DNA of 64,000 nucleotides from Acholoe squamosa (GCA_949317995.1 OX439037.1:72417762-72481761), one strand, 5' to 3'. Positions 34,336 through 46,615 are shown, numbered from the stretch's first letter. The notes: a model not told the origin generated them from the letters alone. Made by a program: numbers and translations.

Positions 34336-34404
34336 ATTTTGCCCCACTGAAAGGGTTCTTTTCCAAATGCCCCCCCTCCCCACTGGCAATAAATGACTCA
34401 GCCC
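34336..34404. mobile_element. Half copy of MITE family B
   Basis: It ends GGCAATAAATGACTCAGCCC followed by TTTA. The C-run, GGAAAAG and GGGGCAAAATCCCA blocks match the family on the minus strand. The other end is lost at the LINE junction. Confidence 0.6.
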
Positions 34405-35255
34405 TTTATATTGTTTGTCAGCTTGCACTGCCATCTGGTGTCTACATAGAAATACTGTATGTTGTGCCATCTAGAGGATGGGAAAGTAGACTGACACAAG
34501 CCTGTCCCAGGTATCAGAGTTGCAGCAGGTTGCCAGCTAAGGTAGCTTCTCTCCCTGTACTGTTATATTACTCTACTGTCACTCTCCGAGCACAGGCCGG
34601 TCAAACCGTGTGGAGAGAAGATGGTGGAAGAGGATAATTGGAGGTTAGGGGAGTGACGGAAGGGGGGGGGGTGGAGCTACAGCTATAGAAGGGCAAAAGT
34701 GGAAGGAAATATAATCTGGCAATTTCCCTTTTCGGTAGTACATCATTGTATACATGACTATTGCCTGCGTGTATACCTGGATCCTGGGAGAAGTACCCCC
34801 ACCACTTAGCAACTAGTTCTCTACCCAACCCTGCCTTGGGATTGAACAGTGAGAAAAACTAAGACGCTTTTCCGGCCTATGTTAAATCCCATAGGAGGTG
34901 CGAATGGGATCAATATTCCCGCGCTTTGGTCAGAAGTGGTGCGATTCAGTGTAAAATTGCTCCTACGTTGATCCAATGTTGATGAATTTGCCATCAGGTT
35001 TGATATCAGTATCATTTTTGGCGAAATATTCTTATTTTTCTTATTTTAAGAAAGAAACTTAATAATTGAAACATGATCTGTGATGCACAAAACGTAGTTC
35101 TGTCTGCCAATTGAGATTATCTAGACTAAGATAGTCAGAATGTTGCTACAATTCTGATAAAGATTACCTAAAAGTACCGTTGTGAAAACCCTTTCAATAT
35201 TGCCAATTATATTTGACGAGAGACTCATTATGCAGTGCATGGCAGTGTGAGCAGA

Positions 35256-35257
<2 letters not shown>

Positions 35258-35290
<33 letters not shown>
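35258..35290. repeat. (AAC)n microsatellite
   Basis: Eleven AAC units, then ACCAAAAACAACATCATCATC. Confidence 0.95.
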
Positions 35291-35515
35291 CCAAAAACAA
35301 CATCATCATGTATGCCTTAGATTGTTAGATTATTGGTTATTGTGTGTCTGACAAAACCTTTCCAATTGAAGATAACATATCAGTTGGTATCACGATATGA
35401 TGTGATGTGCCACTTGGATGAGATCCACCCTCAATATAACAATCCATGTCACATAGGTGTAGTGTACTGCCATTGACATTTTTCGAAAGGTATATGATAC
35501 AGTTGCCCAACTTTA

Positions 35516-35683
35516 TGGAGTGTTTATTATTTATCAACAGGGGAAGGGGTATATAGGTTTGAGGGGGGAGGTAAAAAAAAAATTCGCGGGCGTAAAGAAA
35601 TTTTGCTTCATTTTAGCAAAAATGCCTGCACGCTACTGTATGAAAGAGCCCCCCTGCCATATTGATGAAGAATAACCACTCCC
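35516..35683. mobile_element. Internally deleted MITE family A copy, 168 bp
   Basis: TGGAGTGTTTATTATTTATC at the left and GAATAACCACTCCC at the right, flanked by TTA and TAA. The interior retains the G-run, GGTAAAAAAAAAATTCGCG and 'TTTAGCAAAAATGCC' blocks. Confidence 0.65.
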
Positions 35684-35759
35684 TAATGCCAGAGAACCTG
35701 CCCTCTGGTCTTGAATGGAGGCCTACACGATGTTTTCGCATTACCTTCTTATGCAATTG

Positions 35760-35985
35760 GGCTTCCCTAGCCAATCTGCTGGCGGTTGGGTGGGGGGGGG
35801 TACTGCCCCCCTTTCTTTCCTTAGTTGATCGAGGGTCTATGATTGACCACAGGCATGCATTGTTTTAATCTCCTCCTTTTTTATCCCCTCTTCGTGTGTC
35901 CGGTGCCCAAATGTACATACGTTGGTACATATGTGTATGAAATTGACGTACCTACACTGTAGTTTTTTCGCCATGTTTATGAGGT
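35760..35985 (+). mobile_element. Degenerate or interrupted SINE copy
   Basis: GGGCTTCCCTAGCC (SINE 5' end) at about 35759, then about 90 bp of unrelated G/C-run sequence, then AATCTCCTCC..TATCCCCTC..GTGTGTCCGGTGC..GTAGTTTTTTCGCCATG as in the complete SINE at 58584. No (ACTC)n tail. Confidence 0.5.
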
Positions 35986-35989
35986 GAGC

Positions 35990-37365
35990 GTTCGGATTAA
36001 AAACAACCATACTCATTCACTCTAGGGACCTGGTCCTGATGATATAGATACATGTATATATTAGCAGCCAGTCGACATTCAGAACACAACGGCTCACAAG
36101 GGGATAGATTCAATATGACAAGACGTGTTGATAAAATATAAAGACTTGATATGACAATCATTTTGTATTTGCACTGACAATCTGCCATGTCAGTATCAGA
36201 CATTTAGGTCTGGTTTTGCTCATATACCTGTCCACTGATATCTTATCATCTCAGCTCCATTGCGTAGTACTACTCCATTTGATACATGTATACAAGCCTA
36301 TGGCAGAGGTGAAATGAAAAGATTTATCTCTACATCTTTGGATATGGTGCAATCCTACCAGTTCCTATAAAGAAATGAATAATTCAAAGGAAAATCTAAG
36401 CTGGGGACTAGGGCTGAGGGTATTCTAAACTCTTTCGCTAGAAGATTCAACCCGTCCTGACTCGTTTCTGAAATTAGTAAGAGTCAAATAAGCTTGATAA
36501 TCTATCCCTAAGGAGACAGCCTCTAGTGACTCCATTAATGACAGAGTCTGGCTCACAAGGTAGTTAGAAAGGATGTCACCTGACTATTAGAAGCTGGACT
36601 CCCGTGTTGGAGTCACTGTTCCCGCGGCACTGTTACTCTACTTCCTTTCTTTCATCAGGGCAAGTTGCCCCTGACTCGACCATTCTGCTTGTTACCTGAT
36701 TGGTACACAGAGAAAAGAAGACTGATCGCTTTGACACATACTGCACAGGTCACAATTGTCTCCCACATGACATGTGTGAAAGGCATGTTGAATGAGGTTG
36801 ACACTCTCACATTTGGTTGGTCAACTCCACTTGACATGCGTAATGAAGACAGTTGTCATGGTGACATATGTGCCATGTCCCAATGACATGTGCTCTATGT
36901 GTCAAATCAAGTTGACATGGATATACATGTCATTTTGTCAGGAAGACTTTTTTCAGTGTACCGTAATTCAATCCACCCAATAACCTCTTTTAATATCCAA
37001 GTTATCTCACTAAAAGTTACTTGCGCATCTTGCCCCAACATCCGTGCATAAATGCAAAAGAAATGGGACAGAAGGGATCAAACCGAAATGTTGATCCATG
37101 TACAACAGTGGATGTACAATTTTTGTTTATGATTTTTCCCCATCAAAATGGTAAGCCGGGACATCATGAATCGGCCATTGAGTTCTGAATTTGGAAACCT
37201 AGAATCTTATATTGAGAGAAAAAAAAAGTCATGTTTTTCTGTACCATGATGACCCTACAGGGTCGATGCACTTCCAAAGGGTCAGCATGATACAGCAATA
37301 CCTTGGTGCATCAGGAGGACCATGATTGTAATATGGACCTGGAGTCATTATACAGCCTTTACAGC
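35990..37365. other. Gene-free stretch
   Basis: A loose cluster of TGACATG/CATGTCA words occupies 36765-36950. No recognised coding exon. Confidence 0.35.
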
Positions 37366-37368
37366 TCA

Positions 37369-38615
37369 AACACCTGTGTCTGTATGCATGTATTGGTAAC
37401 ACCTGTGTCTGTATGCATGTATTGGTAACACCTGTGTCTGTATGCATGTATTGGTAACACCTGTGTCTGTATGCATGTATTGGTAACACCTGTGTCTGTA
37501 TGCATGTATTGGTAACACCTGTGTCTGTATGCATGTATTGGTAACACCTGTGTCTGTATGCATGTATTGGTAACACCTGTGTCTGTATGCATGTATTGGT
37601 AACACCTGTGTCTGTATGCATGTATTGGTAACACCTGTGTCTGTATGCATGTATTGGTAACACCTGTGTCTGTATGCATGTATTGGTAACACCTGTGTCT
37701 GTATGCATGTATTGGTAACACCTGTGTCTGTATGCATGTATTGGTAACACCTGTGTCTGTATGCATGTATTGGTAACACCTGTGTCTGTATGCATGTATT
37801 GGTAACACCTGTGTCTGTATGCATGTATTGGTAACACCTGTGTCTGTATGCATGTATTGGTAACACCTGTGTCTGTATGCATGTATTGGTAACACCTGTG
37901 TCTGTATGCATGTATTGGTAACACCTGTGTCTGTATGCATGTATTGGTAACACCTGTGTCTGTATGCATGTATTGGTAACACCTGTGTCTGTATGCATGT
38001 ATTGGTAACACCTGTGTCTGTATGCATGTATTGGTAACACCTGTGTCTGTATGCATGTATTGGTAACACCTGTGTCTGTATGCATGTATTGGTAACACCT
38101 GTGTCTGTATGCATGTATTGGTAACACCTGTGTCTGTATGCATGTATTGGTAACACCTGTGTCTGTATGCATGTATTGGTAACACCTGTGTCTGTATGCA
38201 TGTATTGGTAACACCTGTGTCTGTATGCATGTATTGGTAACACCTGTGTCTGTATGCATGTATTGGTAACACCTGTGTCTGTATGCATGTATTGGTAACA
38301 CCTGTGTCTGTATGCATGTATTGGTAACACCTGTGTCTGTATGCATGTATTGGTAACACCTGTGTCTGTATGCATGTATTGGTAACACCTGTGTCTGTAT
38401 GCATGTATTGGTAACACCTGTGTCTGTATGCATGTATTGGTAACACCTGTGTCTGTATGCATGTATTGGTAACACCTGTGTCTGTATGCATGTATTGGTA
38501 ACACCTGTGTCTGTATGCATGTATTGGTAACACCTGTGTCTGTATGCATGTATTGGTAACACCTGTGTCTGTATGCATGTATTGGTAACACCTGTGTCTG
38601 TATGCATGTATTGGT
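37369..38615. repeat. Minisatellite, 29-bp unit x exactly 43
   Basis: The unit is AACACCTGTG-TCTGTATGCATGTATTGGT and 1,247 bp is 43 x 29. I see no substitutions or indels between units. The minus strand has no stop in any frame of the unit, so three overlapping 400+ codon ORFs cycle through a 29-residue repeat. The plus strand is stopped in every turn by TAA. A 29-bp unit without stops is expected roughly one time in four by chance, so coding is not implied. Confidence 0.98.
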
Positions 38616-38619
38616 TGGA

Positions 38620-40020
38620 CCTTGACCACTGAACCTGTATGTACTTCACACATTGTCCAATAACCTCTTTACCTGCAGGAAATAGGTGCAAGATAAGGGG
38701 CCCTACATAGATAACACACTGGGAACTGGGACAGCCCATCCAGGTAATTTGAAAGCATTCACATCTATGTCCCAAGTCAGGTTAGTATCACCAATCTATC
38801 ACTGTACACATAAAAATATCATATCACTAGGGTCCTCTAAGTGCACAACATAAGATTAACAAGTTAAAATCTGTCAAATTATTCTTATCAGCCTAGGTAT
38901 ATGATCCTCCCATTGATACACTTTTAGAGTGCCCAGATTGTTCTTCTACCAGACCTGTGACCCTTCAGTTACATGCACTGAACTTGTCAATGTGGCGAGT
39001 CTGTGCCATGACTGACAGGTTTTGCCTTGTATATAGATATGATACCCAAGTTTAAGACACTATATTTTTGCAGTGTAACAAGATTAGAAATTATATCAAA
39101 GCTGCACTCCATTATGGAATAGCTCCTATGAGAAGCACATTTTGAAAGGCTATTATTGGCTTTGTTGTTATGCTTTTGGAGACTCCATTATGCCTTTCAC
39201 CCCTTTTAATGAAGACATTAAATTATCAAATTTCAGTCCTCCAGTTTCCACTCATGAGCCCACTGGTCCCCCGTCCCCTTTTGATCACCTGTTGTTTGTC
39301 TGAAAGACACATCTCGGCAGAAGGCATCAGTGTTGGCTAACACTTAAAACATTCAAGTCTTGCAGTGACAACGCCAAAAAGGTGCTGCATCCATATGCCT
39401 CTCGTCGACATTGCTGTGCTCATTTTGTCCTATGGGCTCTCCATGATGCACCAATGCAGTGCTGGCGATTTACTCACCTACATTGCCCTGCGTTACTGTA
39501 TCATGACCCAGATGGAGATTTAAGACACCATACCTTACTTTGATAAAGGGTTCATGTTTTACACCTGTAAGCACTACCAGGTAGCATGTCCTACAAGTCA
39601 TTCCAGTGCTACACACACTTAGATCTCTATCATAATGCTTTTGAAAAATAAACCTTAAATGAGTCATATTTTAAATACAGTCACTGTTTGCCTCCTTTTG
39701 ATTTGGATAATAACCGCCACCAACCCCCCCCCCCCATATACGGGATAGAATGTGGGGGATCCGGGGGAGAGGGTTAAGCTATCATATATTATGGTTATTG
39801 GGAAATCTTTCTTTTTGTAAGGTTATTTGATTATTGCATTGATGGTGATTTGCTAATAAATGAAATCATTATATCAACAAGGAATACGTTAGGCTGACAA
39901 AATATATCTAGTCTGTTCCAGTATCATATATAAATTTATATTTTATATTTTACCTTCAAACAATGTCATGTTTCTCAGGTACATTTTTGGTTCTTCTGAT
40001 TTCTTTAATTTACACATAAA
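38620..40020. other. Gene-free stretch
   Basis: Nothing recognised. A C13 run lies at about 39725. Confidence 0.35.
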
Positions 40021-40026
40021 TACTCC

Positions 40027-40675
40027 GTACTACGGAGCCCTTAATAGGACATACTAAAAAGATTTTTTTTTTCATGCAAAATATATTCCTGTGGGTACAG
40101 GGACATTCCTGCGGAAACAGGGACATTCCTGCGGAAACAGGAACATTCCTGTGGAAACAGGAACATAATAAAAAGATTTTTTTCATGCAAAATATATTCC
40201 TGCAGTTACATGAACATTCCTGTGGAAACAGGGACATTCCTGCAGAAACAGGAACATTCTTGCGGAAATAGGAACATTCCTGCGGAAACAGGAACATACT
40301 AAAACAACTTTTTTTCATGCAAGAATTATTCTGTACCCGCAAGAATTGTTCAGTACCTGCACGAATTGTTCAGTATCCAGAAGAATTGTTCAGTACCCGC
40401 AAAAATATCCTAGTACCCGCAAGAATATCCCAGTGCCCGCAAGAATATCCCAGTACCCACAAGAATATCCCAGTACCCGCAAGAATAATTATTTTTGATA
40501 TGTCCTATTAGGGGCTGAATTATACAGCATCCACAAGAATGTTCAGTACCCACAAGAATTGTTCAGTACCCGCAAGAATTGTTCAGTACCCGCAGGAATT
40601 GTTCAGTATCCGCAAGAATAATTTTTCTGGGAAGAGAAATACTTTTGGTATGTCCTTTTAGGGGCTCCGTAGTAC
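40027..40675. mobile_element. Foldback element F2 with 20-bp inverted tandem arrays
   Basis: The ends GTACTACGGAGCCCTTAATAGGACATAC and their inverse at 40640-40675. The left arm is about ten 20-bp units ATTCCTGCGGAAACAGG(G/A)AC. The right arm is units AGTACCCGCAAGAATATCCC or ..AATTGTTC. A TTTTTTTCATGCAAAATATA block recurs three times in the left arm. Same family as F1 and F3. Confidence 0.75.
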
Positions 40676-40768
40676 GTCAATATGTTGTTAAAATAAGCTG
40701 TATATTTCAAGAGTCTTTGTATCAGCTATTTTTCAGTGTTGAATAGAAAGCAGTGAAGATTGTGAAAA

Positions 40769-40861
40769 TGACGTCACAGATGATTTTATGTTGTCACAGA
40801 CTCCCTGCAAGCCATCTAATGTCAGAACCATTGTCAGGACAGCACTTCTGCGCAGGCGCAG
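40769..40861. promoter_or_regulatory. CRE palindrome and NRF1-like site
   Basis: TGACGTCA at 40769-40776 and CTGCGCAGGCGCAG at 40848-40861 lie 72 bp apart, just outside foldback element F2. No exon could be tied to them. Confidence 0.25.
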
Positions 40862-41430
40862 TGGGTATTGATTACACGTTGTCTGCTTTCCAAATATTCA
40901 TGCCTGTGCATGAACCGCATACTTAAAAATTGAAGAACGGTTCAGATGACAACAAATATTGGTCTGGCTGGGAGGGAGGGAGGAAGAGTCTCTTTGCTCT
41001 ATGCCACGACAGGCTCGATTGTTGATGGTTTCCATGGGAACAGGGGCTTTTCTTGTTGCTGTTGATCAAACATGGGGTGGTGCGAGATGACAGCTAGATC
41101 CATGTCTAATAGATTACAATGTGTAATCTATAGCATTGTATAGGAAGTACATTGCATGCCTATGGATTTCACAAACTGGTTTGAATGGTTTGAGATTTAA
41201 TATCTTACTGTATTGTATAGGCTCATGCCGTATTACGGAGCCCCTAGGAGGACATACCAAAAAGATTTTTTTTCATGCAAAATATATTCCTGGGGGTACA
41301 GGAACATTCCTGCGGGTACAGAAGAATTCCTGCGGGTACAGGACCATTCCTGTGGATACAGGAGAATTCCTACGGGTACAGGAACACTCCTGGGGACACA
41401 GGAGAATTCCTGCAGGTACAATGGTAAAGG

Positions 41431-41526
41431 TGAACGATGATTAGTTTGAGCCGACAGTTTCTTCACGAGCGGCCCGGACCCGCGAGTGAAGAAACAGAAG
41501 GCTCAAACTAATCAGAGTTCATCTTT
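41431..41526. repeat. Long hairpin (about 43-bp arms, 12-nt loop)
   Basis: GATTAGTTTGAGCCGACAGT..TTCTTCAC and GTGAAGAAACAGAAGGCTCAAACTAATC are inverted with a few mismatches around CGGCCCGGACCC. Confidence 0.8.
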
Positions 41527-41625
41527 ACATTTATGTCAAGGTGTTTGGGTTGATAATTAATCGATATTTCATCAATAAGATTAAAATTAAACCCTTATTT
41601 ACCCATCGTCATCGCGAAATCCTGA

Positions 41626-41690
41626 CCGCCGCCATCTTGGATGTTTACGTTTCAAAAAGGCTGCGCATGCGCGGTGGACCTATGATGTCA
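41626..41690 (-). promoter_or_regulatory. Promoter-like patch: YY1, NRF1 and bZIP motifs
   Basis: CCGCCGCCATCTTGG (41626-41640; CCAAGATGGCGGCGG on the minus strand, a YY1-type initiator), TGCGCATGCGCG (41662-41673, NRF1 palindrome) and TGATGTCA (41683-41690). This order on the minus strand is that of a CpG-type animal promoter. A donor-like GG|GTAAAT follows about 35 bp downstream. The ATG in the YY1 box opens only eight codons. It lies inside the insertion in foldback F3. Confidence 0.35.
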
Positions 41691-42429
41691 TCGTACGGAT
41701 TTCCCGCGGGTTATTTAACGCAGGGGTGCAATACGGAGGTTCAGTGCTTTCTCTATGGAACTATGATATTCAACTTGACATAAAGGAGGATTCCTGCGGA
41801 TATAGGAGAATTCCTCAGGTACAGGAGAATTTCTGCAAATACAGGCACATTATTGCAAGTACAGGGGTGTTCTTGCAGGTACAGGGACACTTTTACAGGT
41901 ACAGGAACATTCCTGCGGGTACACAAACAATTTCACTAGTGCACAAAGAATTCTTGCGGGTACACAGAGAATTCTTTTAGGTGCTAGAATTATCCTTGTG
42001 GGTGCTAGAATTACGTATTCACCTGCCAAAAAGTCTTCTTTTTCTCTCATAAAATCTTTCTTGCACCAGCCAGAATTTTTTTCTGCACCTGCCAGAACAT
42101 TTTCTGTACCCACAACAATTGTTCCTGTACCCTCAGGACCCCTTCTGTATCTGCAGATATCTTCCTGTACCAGCAAGAATTGTTCCTGTACCCGCAGGAA
42201 TAAATGTTATGGGTAAAAAAATATATTTTACATGTCCTATCCAAGGTTCAGTATCTACGGAAATTCTTTTAGTATCCGCAAGAATTGTCCAGTACCCGCA
42301 AGGATTGTCCAGTACCAGCAAGAATTGTTCAGTATCAGCAAGAATTGTGCAGTATCCGCAAGATTATTTTTTCTGGTGAAAATAAATATTTTTGGCATGT
42401 TCTCTAAGGGGCTCCGTACTAACCTGAGA

Positions 42430-44205
42430 GAGGTCTATGATCTACCTCTGCGATGTAGACCTTCTCGTCATTGGCATTGACTAGTCATATTTTATCTTGT
42501 TGGGATAAAATATGCCTATGGGTATTTATGCATAGGTTTATGCATAACGTCTCGTAGTTATATCATCTTTCAATTTCAGATACGATTCTGGTACTATCGC
42601 AGATTTGGGTATAATTAGCGCGGCGACTAGTGAGTACTTCTCGTGAGATGAGTAGACTAGTGTATGGTTCACAGTCGCCACGGTGTAAGGGATAGGGAGG
42701 CCTTGCAATCTATTTTTGTTTGTGGCTCCTCTGCTATGGACTATTCCTGCTCACTATTCTAATGTAATAACAACAATGTGTGTACTTTACTTATCAGTGA
42801 AGGAATTTTCAGAATATATCTCATACTTTTGATTTTATTTGCAGATAAGACATTTAATCATTTGGAGCCCTATGGCAGATTAGCATTAGAGCATTTTAAG
42901 ATCCAGAAATGCATCCCTGTAGCCTTTGTTTAAGAATTGTTCTTTTTGAAACTACTATATATAGGTAGTACAGGTTTTTATCTCAGTGGGTTATGGTACA
43001 ATTGGATCATATTTTCTGTATTTGAACAAAGTATTCACTGTCAAAGATCTCTATGGAGAAATCAGTGCTAAAGTGTGTGTTGCCATATGTGCATTATTGT
43101 AAATCAGAGGAGGTTGAAGTGTAAGGCCACCTTGTGGAACTGCTACATTCTTTTCTGTGTAAAATTTTTAGTTTACATTGAAATAATGCTATCTCAGAAT
43201 ATGTATCTACTATTGGTGATGAAAGATTAATTTGATTACTCCTTTCATTATATAAATGATTTTGTGGAACACTGAAAACATGTATGTACATTGAGGTACT
43301 TACACTGTGCTCCCCCTCTACAGAGAGGTGGAGTGATCTGGCCTGTTTGCTGACCACTGGCCCGTGACAAGGTACAGACTTTTACAAGTGATTGGCAGTT
43401 GGGTGTGTGTGTGGGGGGGCGGGGGGCGGGGAGGCAGAGCAGGCTCCTGGCAATCTGAGACAGTGTACACTCATAATGACACACCTGTTGACTATGGCAT
43501 TGAACATTGAATAAGACAGGTCCCTGTGGCAGCTGAGTGAGGTGCATGCAGAATGGACAGTCTACAGACTATTAGTACTTAGCTGCAGTGGGTAGTTCAG
43601 GTTGAATTTGTGCTATATACTAGCAAAAGCCCAGATGATAGTATGCCCTATCTGTCTCACCAACTGAAACTAGACACAAGATTACAAGTCGCCGCGCCAT
43701 GTCTCACAGGACTATTCTCTACTATTGTATTAAAATCTACAACACTATGGTTTTATTTTCTTCTGACAGTATGGCAGCCTATCATATATGAGATTATAGT
43801 GACTTAAAGAGGAATGGAAATATGATATGAAAGGAAATATCTCATTGAGGAAAATTACCTATTTCATCAGTCCATGTTGCACAATGGATGCAATGATTCC
43901 ATCGGATATGATTGTTCCCGAATTTCACATCGGAGATGATCGAGAACGGTTGGGTAGGCTAAATAATGCTGCGATCTAAAAATTATTTTAGGGCATGTTA
44001 CCTGATGCCTCCCAATCCTTTCTGGTCAATTTAAAACAAAACAGAAAATCTTTGAACTGGGTTGGGTGACCAATCTCATGGCACCTGTCCGTTCCTGTTC
44101 GTCTTAATGTTGCACTGGTCAGTAATGTTTTGGTGGACTACTCACTAGCTTCAACAGGAGGCGGTGAGGGGGGCTTGTATTTATCTATAGGCCTACTTGA
44201 TTATT
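42430..44205. other. Gene-free stretch
   Basis: Nothing recognised except the G-quadruplex-type run at 43411-43433. Confidence 0.35.
43411..43433 (+). other. G-quadruplex-type motif
   Basis: Four G-runs within 23 bases (GTGGGGGGGCGGGGGGCGGG then GAGG). Confidence 0.6.
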
Positions 44206-44214
44206 CGCTTATCA

Positions 44215-44308
44215 TAAGACCCCAAATTTTGCTCAAAAACATTAGGGTTACACCCCTCCCTTTATGGCCGGGCTCCCTCCTTTTCCAAAATCCTTGGCCC
44301 ACCACTGC
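44215..44308. mobile_element. Degenerate hAT-like MITE copy
   Basis: AGACCCCAAATTTTGCTCAA..AGGGTTACACCCCTCC..GGGCTCCCTCCTTTTCCAAA..CCCACCACTG matches the interior and right end of 18203-18373. Confidence 0.5.
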
Positions 44309-44589
44309 AGCTCAGCATTTGCCAAAAATGGTAGCTTTAAGTGAAGCGTTACACCTCTTACATTTTAAAATGATTCAAATTGAGTTGTTCACTGGTGTGA
44401 GTGAGCTGCAGTCCTATCACGGAGAGTCTGCAGGTTGCTGATAATCAAGACTCTGGCTTCAATCAAACTGCAATGTTTCTTTTCCCTGTTTCATCTAATG
44501 AGTATTATCACAAGGGAAATGCGGAGGCGTTAAGTTGAGTCTGTGCTTCTGGAAGGTTTATGTCTTAAATTCAAGCTTATGTTAGGACT

Positions 44590-44830
44590 TCATCTTAAAA
44601 TGGTCTTGATCTCATCTTTTCTGCCCCCCCTCCTGTGTGTCTGAAATGGCGTTAAACATCTATTACTCACTCACTCACTCACTCACCTGTGTGTCTAGTG
44701 CACATGTGCAGGCACCGATACATTCATTCACCAATTATTGATCTGTAATATAGTTTTCACAAGATATAACAATAGTTGTCGAAATGGTGTCAAATACACA
44801 TTTTAAATTCTCTCACAAATATCCCAGGTT
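44590..44830 (+). mobile_element. SINE copy carrying a second, 5'-truncated SINE tail
   Basis: The host SINE reads GATCTCATCTTTTCTGCCCC..GTGTGTCTAGTGCACATGTG..GTCGAAATGGTGTCAAATAC. At 44643-44685 a 43-bp insert, GAAATGGCGTTAAACATC followed by TATTACTCACTC.., interrupts it. CCTGTGTGTCT is duplicated at 44632-44642 and 44686-44696. The insert is therefore a retroposed, 5'-truncated 3' end of the same family. Confidence 0.8.
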
Positions 44831-45462
44831 ACATATACTACCAACAAAACGAATTTTTACTTGTTAGCCTAGGAATACCGCTTTTTCTGTCCTTTTGAAA
44901 TTTTTGGTTTCTAGCTAGACGACTCTCTCTCTAGGAGCCGAATAGTCATTGTTAACAAAGATACTGAAACCAGGGGCTTATTTCAAAATCCCTGATTACA
45001 ACGTAGGCATTGTAAGCTCACTATATATCCACTAGGGAAATAGGCCCCAGGGGTCGTCTACTGAAAACGCCTACACTTTGAATTATGTTTAAGAGTTACA
45101 ATGGCATAAAGCTAAATCAGTGTCAGACCGATCAATACAAGTAAATCATGCCTCACAGAGCCCTCTCCTAAAGTAAAAAGCCCATGCCATTTTAAAAAAA
45201 AAGGGAGAGTATGGTATGACTCTAAAAGGCAGTGTCATGAATAATGCATGTCTGTAGGCAGTTATTAATGCTTGAGTCGACAGTACCCAGGGGCATGGAA
45301 AATGTACTTGTTTTAAAGCAAGGTCTGCAAAATATGAATAATCTTCTTTTCCTGGTAAATCATCTGTGGCACAAGGGGGCACTTAGATTTCCTCCTCTTA
45401 CAGATTTAACATTTAGAGGTGCTCTTGTTATTAGCTACACTCTAATAAACAACTGCCGAATC

Positions 45463-45605
45463 TACCAGACATCCTTGTAAAACCGCTGCGGTGAAGCAAT
45501 AATATAGTTTCTACAATCAAGCCCCAGTACAGTAAAGCATTGTGGTACAAGGAATCGCTGTGAAAATATGAGCGGAATTTGTATCACAAAGTTGGCAGAG
45601 ATCTG
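45463..45605 (+). repeat. Repeat R, copy 2
   Basis: ACCAGACATCCTTGTAAAAC, GTGAAGCAATAATATAGTTT, AAGCCCCAGTACAG and GTACAAGGAATCGCTGTGAA match repeat R. Confidence 0.5.
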
Positions 45606-46615
45606 TCGTTAGTTTGAAGTTTCTGTTTTCAGTGCAGTGTAAAAGCCTGCTCGATTGCGGCAGATAGAACAGGCCATACATATACATGTATATTACCTTT
45701 CGCTGACAGCAATATATCCAGCATTAACACATGCTCATTTCTAATAGATGGGGTGAACATATACCTATAATGTCCGCCAGTAGCAAACATGAAGACTTAT
45801 AGATCCAAAGTCAGATGGGTGATGACAAGGAATGCATGTCTGTTAGCAGCTCACCCATAATTTAGTCCTAGCTTGACAAATCTGCTGCACAATGCGTCAC
45901 CTCTTTATATGTCATTATAATGCATCAGTACAGTGATGTAAAAGCTCGGGCGTAAAAGGTGTGTCTCAAGGCATTTTGCTGACACTAAATGGTGTAGGGG
46001 ACATTTCACATGGTGGGGAATGGGTCCCACCTGGAGGAGGTTAAGCATGACTAGACTCTGTACTAAACATGGAGTCAAACAGATGTGGTCTGGGCACACA
46101 TGCCATCTCACGGCCACTGCTCTACAAGTATGGGCAGTGTCCAGGGCAAACACAGGCAATATTGGGGTAGATTCACCTTAAGTTGGACACGTAGCCTGAG
46201 ACAGAAATATAATTGTTCTCTGTTCTTCAGCTATGGGTACAATTTCAGTATTTAATGCTGATCATTAAGGGCAATTATTATGCAAGGTATATGTTTTGAA
46301 AGTCAAAATCTGAGTGTCCCACTCAACGTTGTTCAACTAATAGGCCCCTAAGACAATTATAGAGGCATAATTCTGGGTTGAAGGTATGGGTGATCTGTAA
46401 AGGGGAAAGATGGTTTTCTACTTCTATCAGCACTCTAGAGACTCGGTGGAAGTATCAGTATTTATAAGCGGGTTCTAGGAATTATCCCAGGAACTCTTCT
46501 TCCATATTCCTGAAATTCTTTCTCCTTGAAGTCTCGGTAATGGAATCCTCCAACCAAGGAACTCTCCTCTCCCCTTGAATGCTTGCCTCCCCATTCGGCC
46601 ATCCACATTATATGC

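Larger units (their letters stand above)
41230..42420. mobile_element. Foldback element F3, with an insertion in its left arm
   Basis: The left end GTATTACGGAGCCCCTAGGAGGACATACC and right end ..GGGGCTCCGTACT. The left arm has 20-bp units ATTCCTGCGGGTACAGGAAC. The right arm has CAGTACCCGCAAGAATTGTC units. About 350 bp of unrelated sequence (about 41431-41785), with its own hairpin and promoter-like patch, interrupts the left array, which resumes at about 41786 with GGATTCCTGCGGATATAGG. Confidence 0.75.

Noticed and set aside
37369..38615. CRISPR-like array
   Set aside because: Units are contiguous with no spacers, and the DNA is eukaryotic.
37229..38775. Three overlapping minus-strand ORFs of 410-474 codons
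   Set aside because: All are translations of the perfect 29-bp minisatellite. A stop-free 29-bp unit is expected by chance about a quarter of the time.
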